NCBI GenBank assembly: GCA_017613535.1
Contig: JAGADO010000130.1
Span: 1 to 45,768 of the forward strand
Length of the DNA stretch: 45,768 nucleotides
Direction: 5' to 3'
Source: Clostridia bacterium
GTDB taxonomy: Bacteria > Bacillota > Clostridia > UBA1212 > UBA1255
Of the stretch, positions 1 to 7,607 are shown piece after piece. How positions within the stretch are numbered: position 1 is the first letter of the stretch; every line of letters begins with the position of its first letter. Made by a program: the position numbers and the translations under genes. The notes beneath the pieces are model-generated. The model saw nothing but the letters and a program-made list of their open reading frames with translations, searched no databases and was not told the DNA's origin.

Positions 1-15
1 AATTGCATTGTCCAT
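1..15 (-). CDS. Start of a CDS cut by the window edge
   Basis: Only about five codons (Met-Asp-Asn-Ala-Ile) are visible before the left edge. The case rests on an AGGAGG ribosome binding site at 23-28 placed 7 bases upstream of an ATG at 13-15. A second ATG at 18-20 is too close to that site. Nothing can be said about the product. Confidence 0.4.
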
Positions 16-77
16 TCCATAACCTCCTGTTCGTTATTTTATGGCAATACAATAATACATGATGTTATGGGGATATT

Positions 78-103
78 AAAGAGGCTTCGGCCTCTTTTCT
101 TTT
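78..103 (+). terminator. Rho-independent terminator, plus strand
   Basis: The arms AAAGAGGC and GCCTCTTT close a TTCG tetraloop and are followed by a run rich in T. The direction suits a plus-strand transcript, yet no plus-strand gene is visible to its left, so what it ends is unknown. It might act as an insulator or end a short RNA. Confidence 0.6.
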
Positions 104-231
104 TTCCTTTGGCTCTTGCCAACTAAAATTATACACAGTGCATTAGAGCGCTCTGCTCCCGAAATCGTATCGCGCCGGCAGCTACGCTCTGAGGCTGGAC
201 TCGGCCATTTTTGAAAGCAGGCGCTGCTCCC

Positions 232-270
232 GTCATAGCAAATGAGCGATTCTGGAGCATTTGCTATGAC
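232..270. repeat. 39-bp palindromic repeat, copy 1
   Basis: Arms GTCATAGCAAA and TTTGCTATGAC (11 bp) enclose a 17-base centre containing GCGATT. The copy is preceded by GGCGCTGCTCCC. Similarity to the copy at 24471-24509 (inverted) extends about 36 bp upstream of the palindrome, to about 196, so the repeated unit is near 75 bp. Confidence 0.8.
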
Positions 271-315
271 GGCACAAAAATAAAGCGCTGCCTGCATTGA
301 AGAGGCAGCGCCTTG

Positions 316-354
316 GTCATAGCAAACGAGCGATTTCGCGACATTTGCTATGAT
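316..354. repeat. 39-bp palindromic repeat, copy 2
   Basis: Same arms as copy 1 with the last base changed (TTTGCTATGAT) and the same central GCGATT. It lies 45 bp from copy 1 inside the interval with inverted ends. Confidence 0.75.
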
Positions 355-407
355 GTAAAAATGGTTTATTGATTTTTATGATTTCGGGAGCAGAGGCTCC
401 CCCGTTT

Positions 408-1166
408 TCAGTCTTCAAACGGCTTTTTAATGCCAAGTTCGGTCAATTTATCGTTGTACTCTTTAACTCTTTCGGGCAGGTAGTCCTCGACACGGTGACC
501 GTCGAAACCGATCGACACACGTGCACCTGATCTCCGCACGATCTCCTGCTTTTCGGGATCGCTGAAGAAATCGACCATATAAGCGTGGATGCGGTAATTG
601 TGGATAGAATCGTAGCTCACATTCATCTCCCAGAAGATATTGTCCTCCGCCATGCGGGAGAAGTAAGCAAGAGGATCCTCTCCCCTTGACCGGATGAACG
701 AGAACAGATCCGTGTGCGCGATCCCGACGAGCGGCGTGCCGCAGCGTTTAGCGTATGCGAACAGGTCGCCTTTCGTTATCGATATCGGGTGGTCAAGATT
801 TTCGATCAGGCAGTAATCGAAATACGATATGTCTTCGCTCTCGGGCAATGTGTGTATTTTGAACGATACTCCGTCGTGGAGCGTACAGATCTCGATGCCG
901 CGCTTGACTTCGATCTTGTCTTTATATTTTTCGCGGATAAGGTTGATATGGTCGTAATAGCGCCTGAGCGTCCTTTCGTACGAATTATGGAGCGATTCCG
1001 CGTCGGAACATGTAAACGCTCCTAACCTGGAGTAGCCTATACCGTAGTTGTGATCGGATATGCCGAACACGTCGAGTCCGCCCGCTATCGCCGCTTCGAC
1101 GATCGCTTCGGGAGCGTCTTTTCCGCAGAATGAATAATAAGTGTGTGAGTGAAGATCCTGGATCAT
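408..1166 (-). CDS. PHP-domain metal-dependent phosphoesterase
   Basis: This 252-residue protein begins with the PHP signature HSHT at residues 6-9 (MIQDLHSHT), the first metal-binding motif of the PHP superfamily (histidinol phosphatase HisJ, polymerase PHP domains and relatives). Further metal-ligand candidates are the ISDHN segment, the GIAHTD segment and the GFDGH near the C terminus. The start is the ATG at 1164-1166, because GGGAGG at 1173-1178 sits 6 bases upstream; an upstream in-frame ATG at 1184 would lie before that site. It is the last gene of the ylxM-ffh-trmD operon, about 25 bp after thiI. The fold and phosphoester-hydrolase class are well supported. The substrate is unknown, and HisJ is one possibility although no his genes are nearby. 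Confidence 0.85.
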   Translation of the reverse strand: MIQDLHSHTYYSFCGKDAPEAIVEAAIAGGLDVFGISDHNYGIGYSRLGAFTCSDAESLHNSYERTLRRYYDHINLIREKYKDKIEVKRGIEICTLHDGVSFKIHTLPESEDISYFDYCLIENLDHPISITKGDLFAYAKRCGTPLVGIAHTDLFSFIRSRGEDPLAYFSRMAEDNIFWEMNVSYDSIHNYRIHAYMVDFFSDPEKQEIVRRSGARVSIGFDGHRVEDYLPERVKEYNDKLTELGIKKPFED

Positions 1167-1191
1167 ATTATACCTCCCGGTCATATATCAG

Positions 1192-2361
1192 CTATATGCT
1201 TATGATCTCGACGTTTTCGAGCGCGATCTCTTCAAGTTTTTCGTATTCGTATCTGGCTTCTTCGTCGAGAACTTCCTGAAGATTCGGCCGCGTTTTCGGG
1301 TGTTTGGGCGTGAATACGGTGCAGCAGTCTTCGTAAGGCTGGATGCTCGTCTCGAACGTGCCTATTTTACGCGCAATCTCGACCGTTTCCATCTTATCCA
1401 TACCGATAAGCGGACGGTAGACAGGCATATTAGCAACTGCGCTGTCCGTGCAGTAGATTGCCTGAACAGTCTGGCTAGCCACCTGCCCCACGCTTTCGCC
1501 CGTTATGAGAGCGGAGCAGTTGTTGCGTCGCGCGATACGCTCCGAAAGACGCATCATTGACCGCCTGAGCAGTATCGTTGAGAGTTCTTCGCGGCAGTTT
1601 TGCATGATTGCGAGCTGGATATCCGTAAAAGGCACTACTATGACTTTCATCGGGCCTGTGAAGCGCGATACGATGCGGGCAAGTTCGAGAACTTTTTCTT
1701 TCGCCCTTTCGCTCGTGTACGGGTAGCTGTAGAAATGCGCCGCGCAGATGGCGACTCCCCGTTTTCCGATCATATATCCGGCGACGGGGCTGTCAATTCC
1801 GCCCGAGAGCAGCAGGCATGCTTTTCCGTTCGAGCCCGTAGGCATTCCGCCGGGCGCGTCAATGATCTCGGTGTACACGTACGACCGTTCGCGCACTTCG
1901 ATGTAGACTGTAAAGTCAGGATGTTTTACATCGACTTTCAGCCCTGGATACGCGTCAAGTATTCTCCCTCCGGCTTCGTCGGATATCTGCGGTGAGTTCA
2001 TCGGAAAACTTTTCAGGCCGCGTTTCGTTTCAACTTTGAACGTGCGCGATCCTTTCGCCACCTCGATCCCGGCCGCTTCCACAGCTTTTTTGAAAAACGC
2101 TTCGGCGTCTGTCTCCATCACCCATGCAGGGCTGACGGAAACGAGTCCGAACACTCCGGAAAGTCTTTTCACGGCGGTGTCGAAGTCAAAATCATCCGAT
2201 TCGGGCTCGACGAAATACCTTGACTGCGACCAGTGTATCTGAGCCGGGCCAAGGTCCGAAATTGCCTTGTGCATATTTGTCGCGAGCCTGTGCTCGAACG
2301 TGGATCTGTTGAGTCCTTTAAGAGCTATCTCGCCTATTCTTCCAAGTACGATCCTGTCCAA
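1192..2361 (-). CDS. thiI: tRNA 4-thiouridine synthase ThiI
   Basis: ThiI adenylates U8 of tRNA and transfers sulfur to give s4U; it can also supply sulfur for the thiamine thiazole. The protein has an N-terminal ferredoxin-like/THUMP region (VLGRIGEIALKGLNR at the start) and a PP-loop ATPase motif SGGIDS near residue 185. The conserved CCTVFTPKHPKTRP segment near residue 345 carries the catalytic cysteine candidate. There is no C-terminal rhodanese domain, as in most Firmicute ThiI, so sulfur must come straight from a cysteine desulfurase, which is fused to TrmD immediately upstream. I chose the TTG at 2359-2361 because AAAAGGTG at 2368-2375 lies 6 bases before it. A GTG at 2368-2370 is in frame but falls inside that site. 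Confidence 0.93.
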   Translation of the reverse strand: MDRIVLGRIGEIALKGLNRSTFEHRLATNMHKAISDLGPAQIHWSQSRYFVEPESDDFDFDTAVKRLSGVFGLVSVSPAWVMETDAEAFFKKAVEAAGIEVAKGSRTFKVETKRGLKSFPMNSPQISDEAGGRILDAYPGLKVDVKHPDFTVYIEVRERSYVYTEIIDAPGGMPTGSNGKACLLLSGGIDSPVAGYMIGKRGVAICAAHFYSYPYTSERAKEKVLELARIVSRFTGPMKVIVVPFTDIQLAIMQNCREELSTILLRRSMMRLSERIARRNNCSALITGESVGQVASQTVQAIYCTDSAVANMPVYRPLIGMDKMETVEIARKIGTFETSIQPYEDCCTVFTPKHPKTRPNLQEVLDEEARYEYEKLEEIALENVEIISI

Positions 2362-2389
2362 TTTTATCACCTTTTATGCTGTGAAGGCG

Positions 2390-4276
2390 TCAGTTCTTTT
2401 TGCGCGAATGAAGCGCGTACAGCGTTTTTATTTCTCTGACGAGTGTTTTTGCGGCAAACTCGCATTGCTCTTCAGTATTATCCGCGGAGAAACTGATGCG
2501 TATCGCGCCGTCAATCACTTTGGTATTTTTTCCCATTGCCGTCAGCACCGCGCTTCTGTTCTTTTTATGTGACGAACAGGCGGAACCGACGGATACGTAT
2601 ATGCCTGATTTTTCGAGCGTGTGAAGGATCACTTCCGCTCTGAGTCCCGGGAACGAAACGTTCAGGATGTACGGAGAGCAGTTCTCTTCAGGAGAGTTCA
2701 AAACGTACGTCTTGAGGCCTGATGTTATTGCGCTCGTGAATATTTCCTTCATTCGGGCCGCTTTTGAAAAACGGTCGTCAAGCGAGCCGCAGATCACTGA
2801 CGCGGCAGTTTCGAATCCGCATATTGCGGGAAGGTTTTCAGTTCCTGAACGGAAGCCGTTTTCCTGACCTCCCCCGTACAGGAGCGGTTTGATTTTTACG
2901 CGTTTGTCTGCGTAAAGGAATCCTATGCCTCTGGGGCCGTGTATCTTATGCGCGCTCACGGATATAAGATCCGCGCCGAGTTTTTTTACGTTCACGGAGA
3001 TCTTTCCGAAGCTCTGGACGCAGTCGCAGTGTACGAGCGTTCCGGGGGAAAGACGCCTGACTTCCCTGACGATCTCTTCCACCGGCTGGATGCTGCCTGT
3101 CTCGCTGTTTACGTGCATCACGGAAACGAGAGCCGTTTCGCCCGGCCTGATCATTTCCGCCAGCTTTGCAACATTGACGCGTCCGTCCGCATCTACCGGA
3201 GCGATCTCCACGTCGCAGCCCTGCTCTTTCATTGACAGCGCGCTTTCGGACACGGACGGATGCTCTACTGCCGAAATTATCACGTGCCTGCCAAGCCTCG
3301 GATTTGCCGGAAGTATGCTCCTGAAGACCCAGTTATTAGCCTCTGTCGCGCCGGATGTGAAATACAGATTTCCCGAGTCTTCCCCGCCAATCAGCCCGAG
3401 CAGTTTTCTGCGCACAGAAGTGAGTTCTTTTTCAGCGTCGAATCCCGGGCCATGGAGAGAAGAAGGATTTGCGTACAGCACTTCACAAACGCGCGCCATT
3501 CGGGCAGTGACTTCATCCCACTGCTTCGTGGTGGCGCTGTTGTCGAAATAATAAGTATTTTTTTCGCGCTCGCGGCGCATGTATTTTTCGTACAGATCGG
3601 GGCGCTTTTCTTTCGTGCGTCCGATGGCGTTCTCGAGCCGCCATTGTTCGATATCCGCATGATTTCCGCGGAGGAGTACGTCCGGAACTTTCTTTCCGGC
3701 GATGACTTCGGGGCGCGTATACTGGGCATATTCGAGCAGGATATCCGAGTGTGATTCGTTCTCGTACGCCTCATCGGATGCGAGGACTCCCGGAACGAGC
3801 CGCGCAATACAATCAGCGACAGCCATCGCTGGTATTTCTCCGCCCGTAAGGACGAAATCGCCCATAGATATCTCTTCGTCAACGATATCTTCGATGATGC
3901 GCTCGTCGATGCCCTCGTAGTGGCCGCAGATTATGACAAGCCTGTCGAGTTTTGCGAGCCTGCGCGCTGTCTGCTGGGTAAAAGGCGTCCCCTGGGGAGA
4001 CATATAAACGGTATACGGTTTACCGCCGTCATCTGTCGGGTGGTCTTTCAGTACCGCGTCATAGCAGGACTTTACGGGCTGATATGACATAATAAGACCG
4101 GGACCTCCTCCGTACGGGTAGTCGTCAACTTTCCCCTGTCTGTCTTCGGTGTAGGTCCGGATCTGGTGACAATCTATTTCAAGATGACCCGCTTTTATCG
4201 CCCTGGCAACGATGCTTTCGGAGAATGCCGCGCTGCACATGTCCGGGAAGAGGGTCAGTATATCTATCCGCTTCAT
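2390..4276 (-). CDS. trmD: TrmD - cysteine desulfurase fusion protein
   Basis: One open frame of 628 codons joins two enzymes. Residues 1 to about 238 are tRNA (guanine-37-N1)-methyltransferase TrmD: LTLFPDM at the start, YGGGPG near 55-60, CGHYEGIDERI near 117-127 and the SAM knot motif GDFVLTGGE near 139-147. Residues from about 241 are an aminotransferase-V class cysteine desulfurase (NifS/IscS type). It shows YFDNSATT (243-250), SGATEAN, HVNSETG, HCDCVQSFGK, PLP lysine K444 in SAHKIHGP, RSGTEN, and persulfide cysteine C567 in GSACSS. Both halves are full length and all key residues are present. There is no ribosome binding site before the second half, and no start codon between the A7 run at 3558-3564 and its FDNSATT motif. 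thiI follows 28 bp downstream. Standalone TrmD is about 240 residues. A homopolymer sequencing error is the main alternative to a real fusion. Confidence 0.9.
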   Translation of the reverse strand: MKRIDILTLFPDMCSAAFSESIVARAIKAGHLEIDCHQIRTYTEDRQGKVDDYPYGGGPGLIMSYQPVKSCYDAVLKDHPTDDGGKPYTVYMSPQGTPFTQQTARRLAKLDRLVIICGHYEGIDERIIEDIVDEEISMGDFVLTGGEIPAMAVADCIARLVPGVLASDEAYENESHSDILLEYAQYTRPEVIAGKKVPDVLLRGNHADIEQWRLENAIGRTKEKRPDLYEKYMRREREKNTYYFDNSATTKQWDEVTARMARVCEVLYANPSSLHGPGFDAEKELTSVRRKLLGLIGGEDSGNLYFTSGATEANNWVFRSILPANPRLGRHVIISAVEHPSVSESALSMKEQGCDVEIAPVDADGRVNVAKLAEMIRPGETALVSVMHVNSETGSIQPVEEIVREVRRLSPGTLVHCDCVQSFGKISVNVKKLGADLISVSAHKIHGPRGIGFLYADKRVKIKPLLYGGGQENGFRSGTENLPAICGFETAASVICGSLDDRFSKAARMKEIFTSAITSGLKTYVLNSPEENCSPYILNVSFPGLRAEVILHTLEKSGIYVSVGSACSSHKKNRSAVLTAMGKNTKVIDGAIRISFSADNTEEQCEFAAKTLVREIKTLYALHSRKKN

Positions 4277-4284
4277 ACTGCTTT

Positions 4285-4872
4285 TTATCCTTCCAGGTAG
4301 ACTTCTTTGAGCCCCGGAAGAAGCTTTACAAAAACAAGTCCCCGTTCGACATCGACGTGTCTGATAACGTCGCCTATCGACGGGATGTACATTTCTTTAT
4401 TATCCGGAGTCCTGACTCCGTAAACGTCGTTGCTGCCCGTGGGAAGCACCTCGAACAGTTTGCCTAAAAGAGCGACGCCTTTTGCGTCTGTTTCGAACAG
4501 ATTTTCATCTGCGCCGTCGGTGAACTCGTAGACCGTTGACCCTATGAGATCTCCGATAAAATACGTGTCTTCGGGAAGCTTTACCGCCTCATCGCGCGTT
4601 ACCGAAAGCATTGCCCCTCTGAAGAGTTCGGCCGTGTTGCGATCGTATACTCCGTCGAGCAGCAGGATAACGCTGTTACCTGAAACCGTCGCGTACGAAA
4701 CCTTGTACCTCCCCGAAAGTCCCTTGTACGGACCGGAATCGGATGGCAGCTTTACGTCGACAGCTTCGGTTTTCGTGAACCTTTCGGGATAATCGGTCAT
4801 CGGCTTTACTTTGAGTCCGCCCCTGACGCCGTGTACGCTTACAACTTCTCCTATGAGCAGATTTTTAAGCAT
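4285..4872 (-). CDS. rimM: 16S rRNA processing protein RimM
   Basis: RimM helps mature the 3' (head) domain of the 30S subunit and binds ribosomal protein S19. The 195-residue protein has the N-terminal RimM motif LLIGEVVSVHGVRGGLKV followed by a C-terminal PRC-barrel (the DVYGVRTPDNKEMYIPSI segment near 145-165). Family members are usually 165-190 residues; an acidic stretch near 115-130 (GADENLFETDAKG) accounts for the small excess. GGGGAG precedes the ATG at a suitable distance. It lies 8 bp upstream of the trmD fusion, the classic rpsP-rimM-trmD order. Confidence 0.93.
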   Translation of the reverse strand: MLKNLLIGEVVSVHGVRGGLKVKPMTDYPERFTKTEAVDVKLPSDSGPYKGLSGRYKVSYATVSGNSVILLLDGVYDRNTAELFRGAMLSVTRDEAVKLPEDTYFIGDLIGSTVYEFTDGADENLFETDAKGVALLGKLFEVLPTGSNDVYGVRTPDNKEMYIPSIGDVIRHVDVERGLVFVKLLPGLKEVYLEG

Positions 4873-4966
4873 ATGATCTCCCCTTTCAAATCATTCCAGG
4901 CTCAGAACGCGGATGCAGGTCTTAAAATGCTTGCTCCGTGCCCGAGCCGAAACGATTTTAATAATT

Positions 4967-4983
4967 CAGCTGACCGTCAGCTG
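4967..4983. promoter_or_regulatory. Near-perfect palindrome in the rimM leader
   Basis: CAGCTGAC and GTCAGCTG face each other across one base in the 135-bp gap between khpA and rimM. It could form an RNA hairpin with a small loop in the polycistronic message. On the minus strand it is followed by A/T-rich sequence without a clear U run, so a processing or attenuation site is more likely than a full terminator. Confidence 0.4.
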
Positions 4984-5007
4984 TAAATGGTTTTCACACG
5001 GTTTAGA

Positions 5008-5247
5008 TCATTCGGCTTTATCGACGATGTCGATGTAAACCGGTTTCGGATTATTTCTGAACGCGGCTTTTGCTACGGTACGAAGCGCTCTGGCCACTCT
5101 GCCTTCACGGCCGATGACTCTGCCCATATCTGCGGGGGCAACGCTGAGTTTCAGTACGGTGTTGTTTTCGTTTTCTTCAACTTCTACAGAAACCTGATCC
5201 GGATCGTCTACCAGCTGGCGGACAATAGTTATAAGGAACTCTTCCAT
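5008..5247 (-). CDS. khpA: KH-domain RNA-binding protein KhpA
   Basis: This 79-residue protein is a single KH domain of the YlqC/KhpA family. It carries the RNA-contacting loop GREG within MGRVIGREGRVARALR (near 42-57), and ends in the family-typical YIDIVDKAE. KhpA usually pairs with KhpB (EloR/Jag) and binds many transcripts; khpB is not in this window. The location between rpsP and rimM is the usual one in Firmicutes. A GAGGT lies 11 bases before the ATG. Confidence 0.92.
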   Translation of the reverse strand: MEEFLITIVRQLVDDPDQVSVEVEENENNTVLKLSVAPADMGRVIGREGRVARALRTVAKAAFRNNPKPVYIDIVDKAE

Positions 5248-5312
5248 TTTGTTTTTTTACCTCGATTCATTTGAAAAACGCTTAGCTTATATCTACGTCA
5301 GATATCGCATCA

Positions 5313-5555
5313 TCACGCGTTTTCCTGTGCTTTCTTTAAAAGGACTTTTACGGTGTCGGTAGGTTGTGCGCCTTTTTTCATCCATTCGTCAGCCTTTTCC
5401 AGGTCGATCTTGATCTCCGCGGGTTCAACCAGCGGATTATACGTTCCGATCTCTTCGATAAATCTGCCATCTCTAGCGTAGTGAGACTCGGCAACGACCA
5501 CCCTGTAGAAAGGAGCCTTTTTAGCACCGATCCTTCTTAATCTGATCTTAAGCAT
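5313..5555 (-). CDS. rpsP: 30S ribosomal protein S16
   Basis: The 80-residue protein matches S16 from its first residue: [24 protein letters not shown], then [15 protein letters not shown], and a lysine-rich C-terminal helix with [17 protein letters not shown]16 is an early-assembly small-subunit protein in the 5' domain of 16S rRNA. GGAGGTGA stands just upstream of the ATG. A hairpin that recurs elsewhere in the window lies in the 76-bp gap after ffh. Confidence 0.97.
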   Translation of the reverse strand: MLKIRLRRIGAKKAPFYRVVVAESHYARDGRFIEEIGTYNPLVEPAEIKIDLEKADEWMKKGAQPTDTVKVLLKKAQENA

Positions 5556-5585
5556 CTATTTCACCTCCATTCCATTTCCATGGCG

Positions 5586-5607
5586 GTACATAGCTTCAGC
5601 TGTGTAC
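5586..5607. repeat. Covarying hairpin repeat, copy 1 (between ffh and rpsP)
   Basis: A 9-bp stem, GTACATAGC with GCTGTGTAC, closes a TTCA tetraloop (read on the plus strand) and is followed by CCGATCCC. A second copy at 42800-42821 has the same loop, inner stem and flank, with base-pair-preserving changes in the outer stem. See findings. Confidence 0.65.
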
Positions 5608-5631
5608 CCGATCCCTTATTTCCGTCTAGCT

Positions 5632-6987
5632 TCAGATGTCGCCGGGAAATCCTCCGGGAAAGTTACCCGGGAATCCTCCGCCGAGACCTTTTTTGCCAAT
5701 ACCGCCTTTAGTCATGCGCTTCATCATTGACCGCATATCCTCAAACTGGTGCATAAGTTTGTTGACATCCTGCACCGTCGTACCGCTTCCGGCCGCTATC
5801 CTTTTTCTTCTGCTCGCGTTTAAAATGTCGGGATTACGCTTCTCTTTCGGCGTCATCGAGCAGATGATTGCTTCGATCTTCGAGAGCGCTCCTTCATCTA
5901 TCTGCGAGTCGTTTATCTGAGATGCTCCGGGGATAAGTTTCAATATGCCCCGCAATCCGCCCATTTTCCTGATCTGCCTCAGCTGTGCGAGGAAGTCGTC
6001 GAGCGTGAACGTCTGCGCCCTTATCTTCTTCTCAAGTTCCACCGCCTGCTTTTCGTCATACATCTCCTGCGCTTTTTCGATAAGCGTGAGCACGTCGCCC
6101 ATACCCAGGATCCTGTCCGCCATTCGCTTCGGGTAGAACGTCTCGAATTCGCTGAGTTTTTCGCCACTGGACGCAAACTTTATGGGCTTTCCGGTGATGG
6201 ATCTGACGGACAATGCAGCGCCGCCTCTCGTGTCGCTGTCCAGCTTGGACAATATCACGCCGGTAATGTCGAGGTCGTCGTTGAACGCTTTTGCTACGTT
6301 CGCGGCTTCCTGACCTGTCATACTGTCAACGACGAGCAGTATTTCCGAAGGATTGAGCGCTTTTTTCAGCTGCCTGAGCTCTTCCATCATATCCTCATCT
6401 ATCTGGAGACGTCCGGCCGTATCGACGATGACCGTGTCATTCAGGCTGCGCAGCGCCTTTTTAACCGCATTCTGCGCGATCTCGACAGGCTTTTTGCTGT
6501 CCTCCGTATAAACGGGCACATCGATCTGCTTACCGAGCACTTCGAGCTGTTTTATAGCTGCAGGCCTGTACACGTCGCACGCGGCCATTAGCGGTTTTCT
6601 GCCGTTTTTCCTTAAATGGAGAGCAAGTTTCGCTGAAGCCGTCGTTTTACCGGCACCCTGAAGGCCGCACATAAGGATGACGTTCGGAGGCTGTTTCGAA
6701 AAATCGAGTTTGTAGTCGTCGGAGCCGAGGAGTTCGACCAGTTCGTCGTCAACGATCTTTACGATCTGCTGGCCCGGTGACAGGCTTTCGAGCACTTTCT
6801 GACCGACCGCCTTTTCTGAAACTTTAGCCACAAAGTCTTTTACGACCTTGTAGTTTACGTCGGCTTCCAGGAGTGCGAGCCTGATCTCGCGCATAAACTC
6901 TTTAACGTCCTTCTCGGAGACTCTCGTCTGTCCCCTTAGACGTTTCATCGTAGCCTGTAATTTTGCCGATAAGCTTTCAAATGCCAT
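5632..6987 (-). CDS. ffh: Signal recognition particle protein Ffh
   Basis: Ffh is the GTPase of the bacterial signal recognition particle and targets nascent membrane and secreted proteins together with SRP RNA and FtsY. The 451-residue protein shows the N domain (MAFESLSAKLQ onward) and the G domain with P-loop GLQGAGKTT (near 108-116), DTAGR near 190 and SKLDSDTRGG near 247. The methionine-rich M domain follows, with the RRKRIAAGSG segment near 392-401 that contacts RNA. It ends in a glycine/proline/phenylalanine-rich tail. The GGAG ribosome binding site and position directly after ylxM are typical. Confidence 0.97.
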   Translation of the reverse strand: MAFESLSAKLQATMKRLRGQTRVSEKDVKEFMREIRLALLEADVNYKVVKDFVAKVSEKAVGQKVLESLSPGQQIVKIVDDELVELLGSDDYKLDFSKQPPNVILMCGLQGAGKTTASAKLALHLRKNGRKPLMAACDVYRPAAIKQLEVLGKQIDVPVYTEDSKKPVEIAQNAVKKALRSLNDTVIVDTAGRLQIDEDMMEELRQLKKALNPSEILLVVDSMTGQEAANVAKAFNDDLDITGVILSKLDSDTRGGAALSVRSITGKPIKFASSGEKLSEFETFYPKRMADRILGMGDVLTLIEKAQEMYDEKQAVELEKKIRAQTFTLDDFLAQLRQIRKMGGLRGILKLIPGASQINDSQIDEGALSKIEAIICSMTPKEKRNPDILNASRRKRIAAGSGTTVQDVNKLMHQFEDMRSMMKRMTKGGIGKKGLGGGFPGNFPGGFPGDI

Positions 6988-7014
6988 TCCGCTTTTCTCC
7001 GTTTATGTTTCAGA

Positions 7015-7380
7015 TCAAAGTTCCGATATCATTCCCGTAACTTTGTTCTGGATGCTGTTAAGTACTTCCGCTTCATATTGCGAAAGCGAGCTGCGGTCGA
7101 TTATTCCGCATTCGGTCTGTATTTCTTCCAGCTGTGCCCTGAGTTTCTTGAAACGGCTGAACATTCCGAGCTTTTTTTCGTATTCGAACAGCTGCTGCTT
7201 CCCTTTCGTTATGAAGCTGTGCGCTCCCTGGCGCGATATGTTCAGCGTTTCGCCTATTTCTGCCAGGCTCATGTCTTCGTTGTAGTACAGCTCCATCACC
7301 TCGAGCGTATTCTCGGTAAGCAGGGCGCCGTAAAAATCCATAAGCATTCCCATTTCATACATTTCAGATTGTAATTTCAC
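7015..7380 (-). CDS. ylxM: YlxM/p13-family HTH protein
   Basis: This 121-residue protein matches YlxM, a sigma-70 region 4-like helix-turn-helix protein encoded next to ffh, which in streptococci stimulates SRP GTPase activity. Visible landmarks are LMDFYGALLTENTLEVMELYYNED, LAEIGETLNISRQGAHSFI (the HTH) and a charged C-terminal helix. I chose the GTG at 7378-7380, since GGAGGG at 7387-7392 is 6 bases before it; an ATG 12 codons upstream precedes that site and would add residues absent from the family. First gene of the operon. Confidence 0.9.
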   Translation of the reverse strand: MKLQSEMYEMGMLMDFYGALLTENTLEVMELYYNEDMSLAEIGETLNISRQGAHSFITKGKQQLFEYEKKLGMFSRFKKLRAQLEEIQTECGIIDRSSLSQYEAEVLNSIQNKVTGMISEL

Positions 7381-7430
7381 GGTTTTCCCTCCAGTAATTC
7401 GTCGAGATCGCGGCAATACCCCGGCAACAC

Positions 7431-7452
7431 TGTCAAGCTAAAGCGCTTGACA
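7431..7452. promoter_or_regulatory. Inverted repeat at the ylxM operon start site
   Basis: TGTCAAGC and GCTTGACA (8-bp perfect arms, 6-base centre) lie immediately downstream of the predicted -10 box, where transcription should begin. This position suits a repressor operator or a 5'-end RNA hairpin. Confidence 0.45.
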
Positions 7453-7482
7453 ATGATACCACATTGCTTTACTGGTTGTCAA
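7453..7482 (-). promoter_or_regulatory. Sigma-A promoter for the ylxM-ffh-trmD operon
   Basis: Read on the minus strand, TTGACA (7477-7482) and TATCAT (7453-7458) are separated by 18 bases. It is the only strong promoter seen upstream of the eight-gene minus-strand operon, and it leaves a leader of about 65 bases. Confidence 0.75.
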
Positions 7483-7523
7483 CACCTATTTTATTTGGTT
7501 TATGCAAAGAAGGCGCTGCTCCC

Positions 7524-7562
7524 GTCATAGCAAACCGGCGATTCCCGAGCGTTTGCTATGAC
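7524..7562. repeat. 39-bp palindromic repeat, copy 3
   Basis: Arms GTCATAGCAAA and TTTGCTATGAC with central GCGATTCCCG, preceded by GGCGCTGCTCCC. By eye 35 of 39 positions match the inverted copy at 24471-24509. It occupies the gap between the divergent ylxM and lipoprotein promoters. Confidence 0.8.
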
Positions 7563-7607
7563 GGAATTTGAAAATCTGTAATTTCGGGCGCAAAGCCAGG
7601 CCGGTAT

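Larger units (their letters stand above)
151..395. mobile_element. Candidate MITE-like element with 16-bp inverted ends
   Basis: A perfect 16-base inverted repeat, CTCTGCTCCCGAAATC, lies at 151-166 with its complement at 380-395. The 245-bp interval between has no convincing gene and holds two 39-bp palindromes at 232-270 and 316-354. Short noncoding DNA bounded by inverted repeats resembles a miniature inverted-repeat element, but no target-site duplication was established and no transposase is in the window. The ends could instead be two more copies of a dispersed repeat. Confidence 0.4.
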
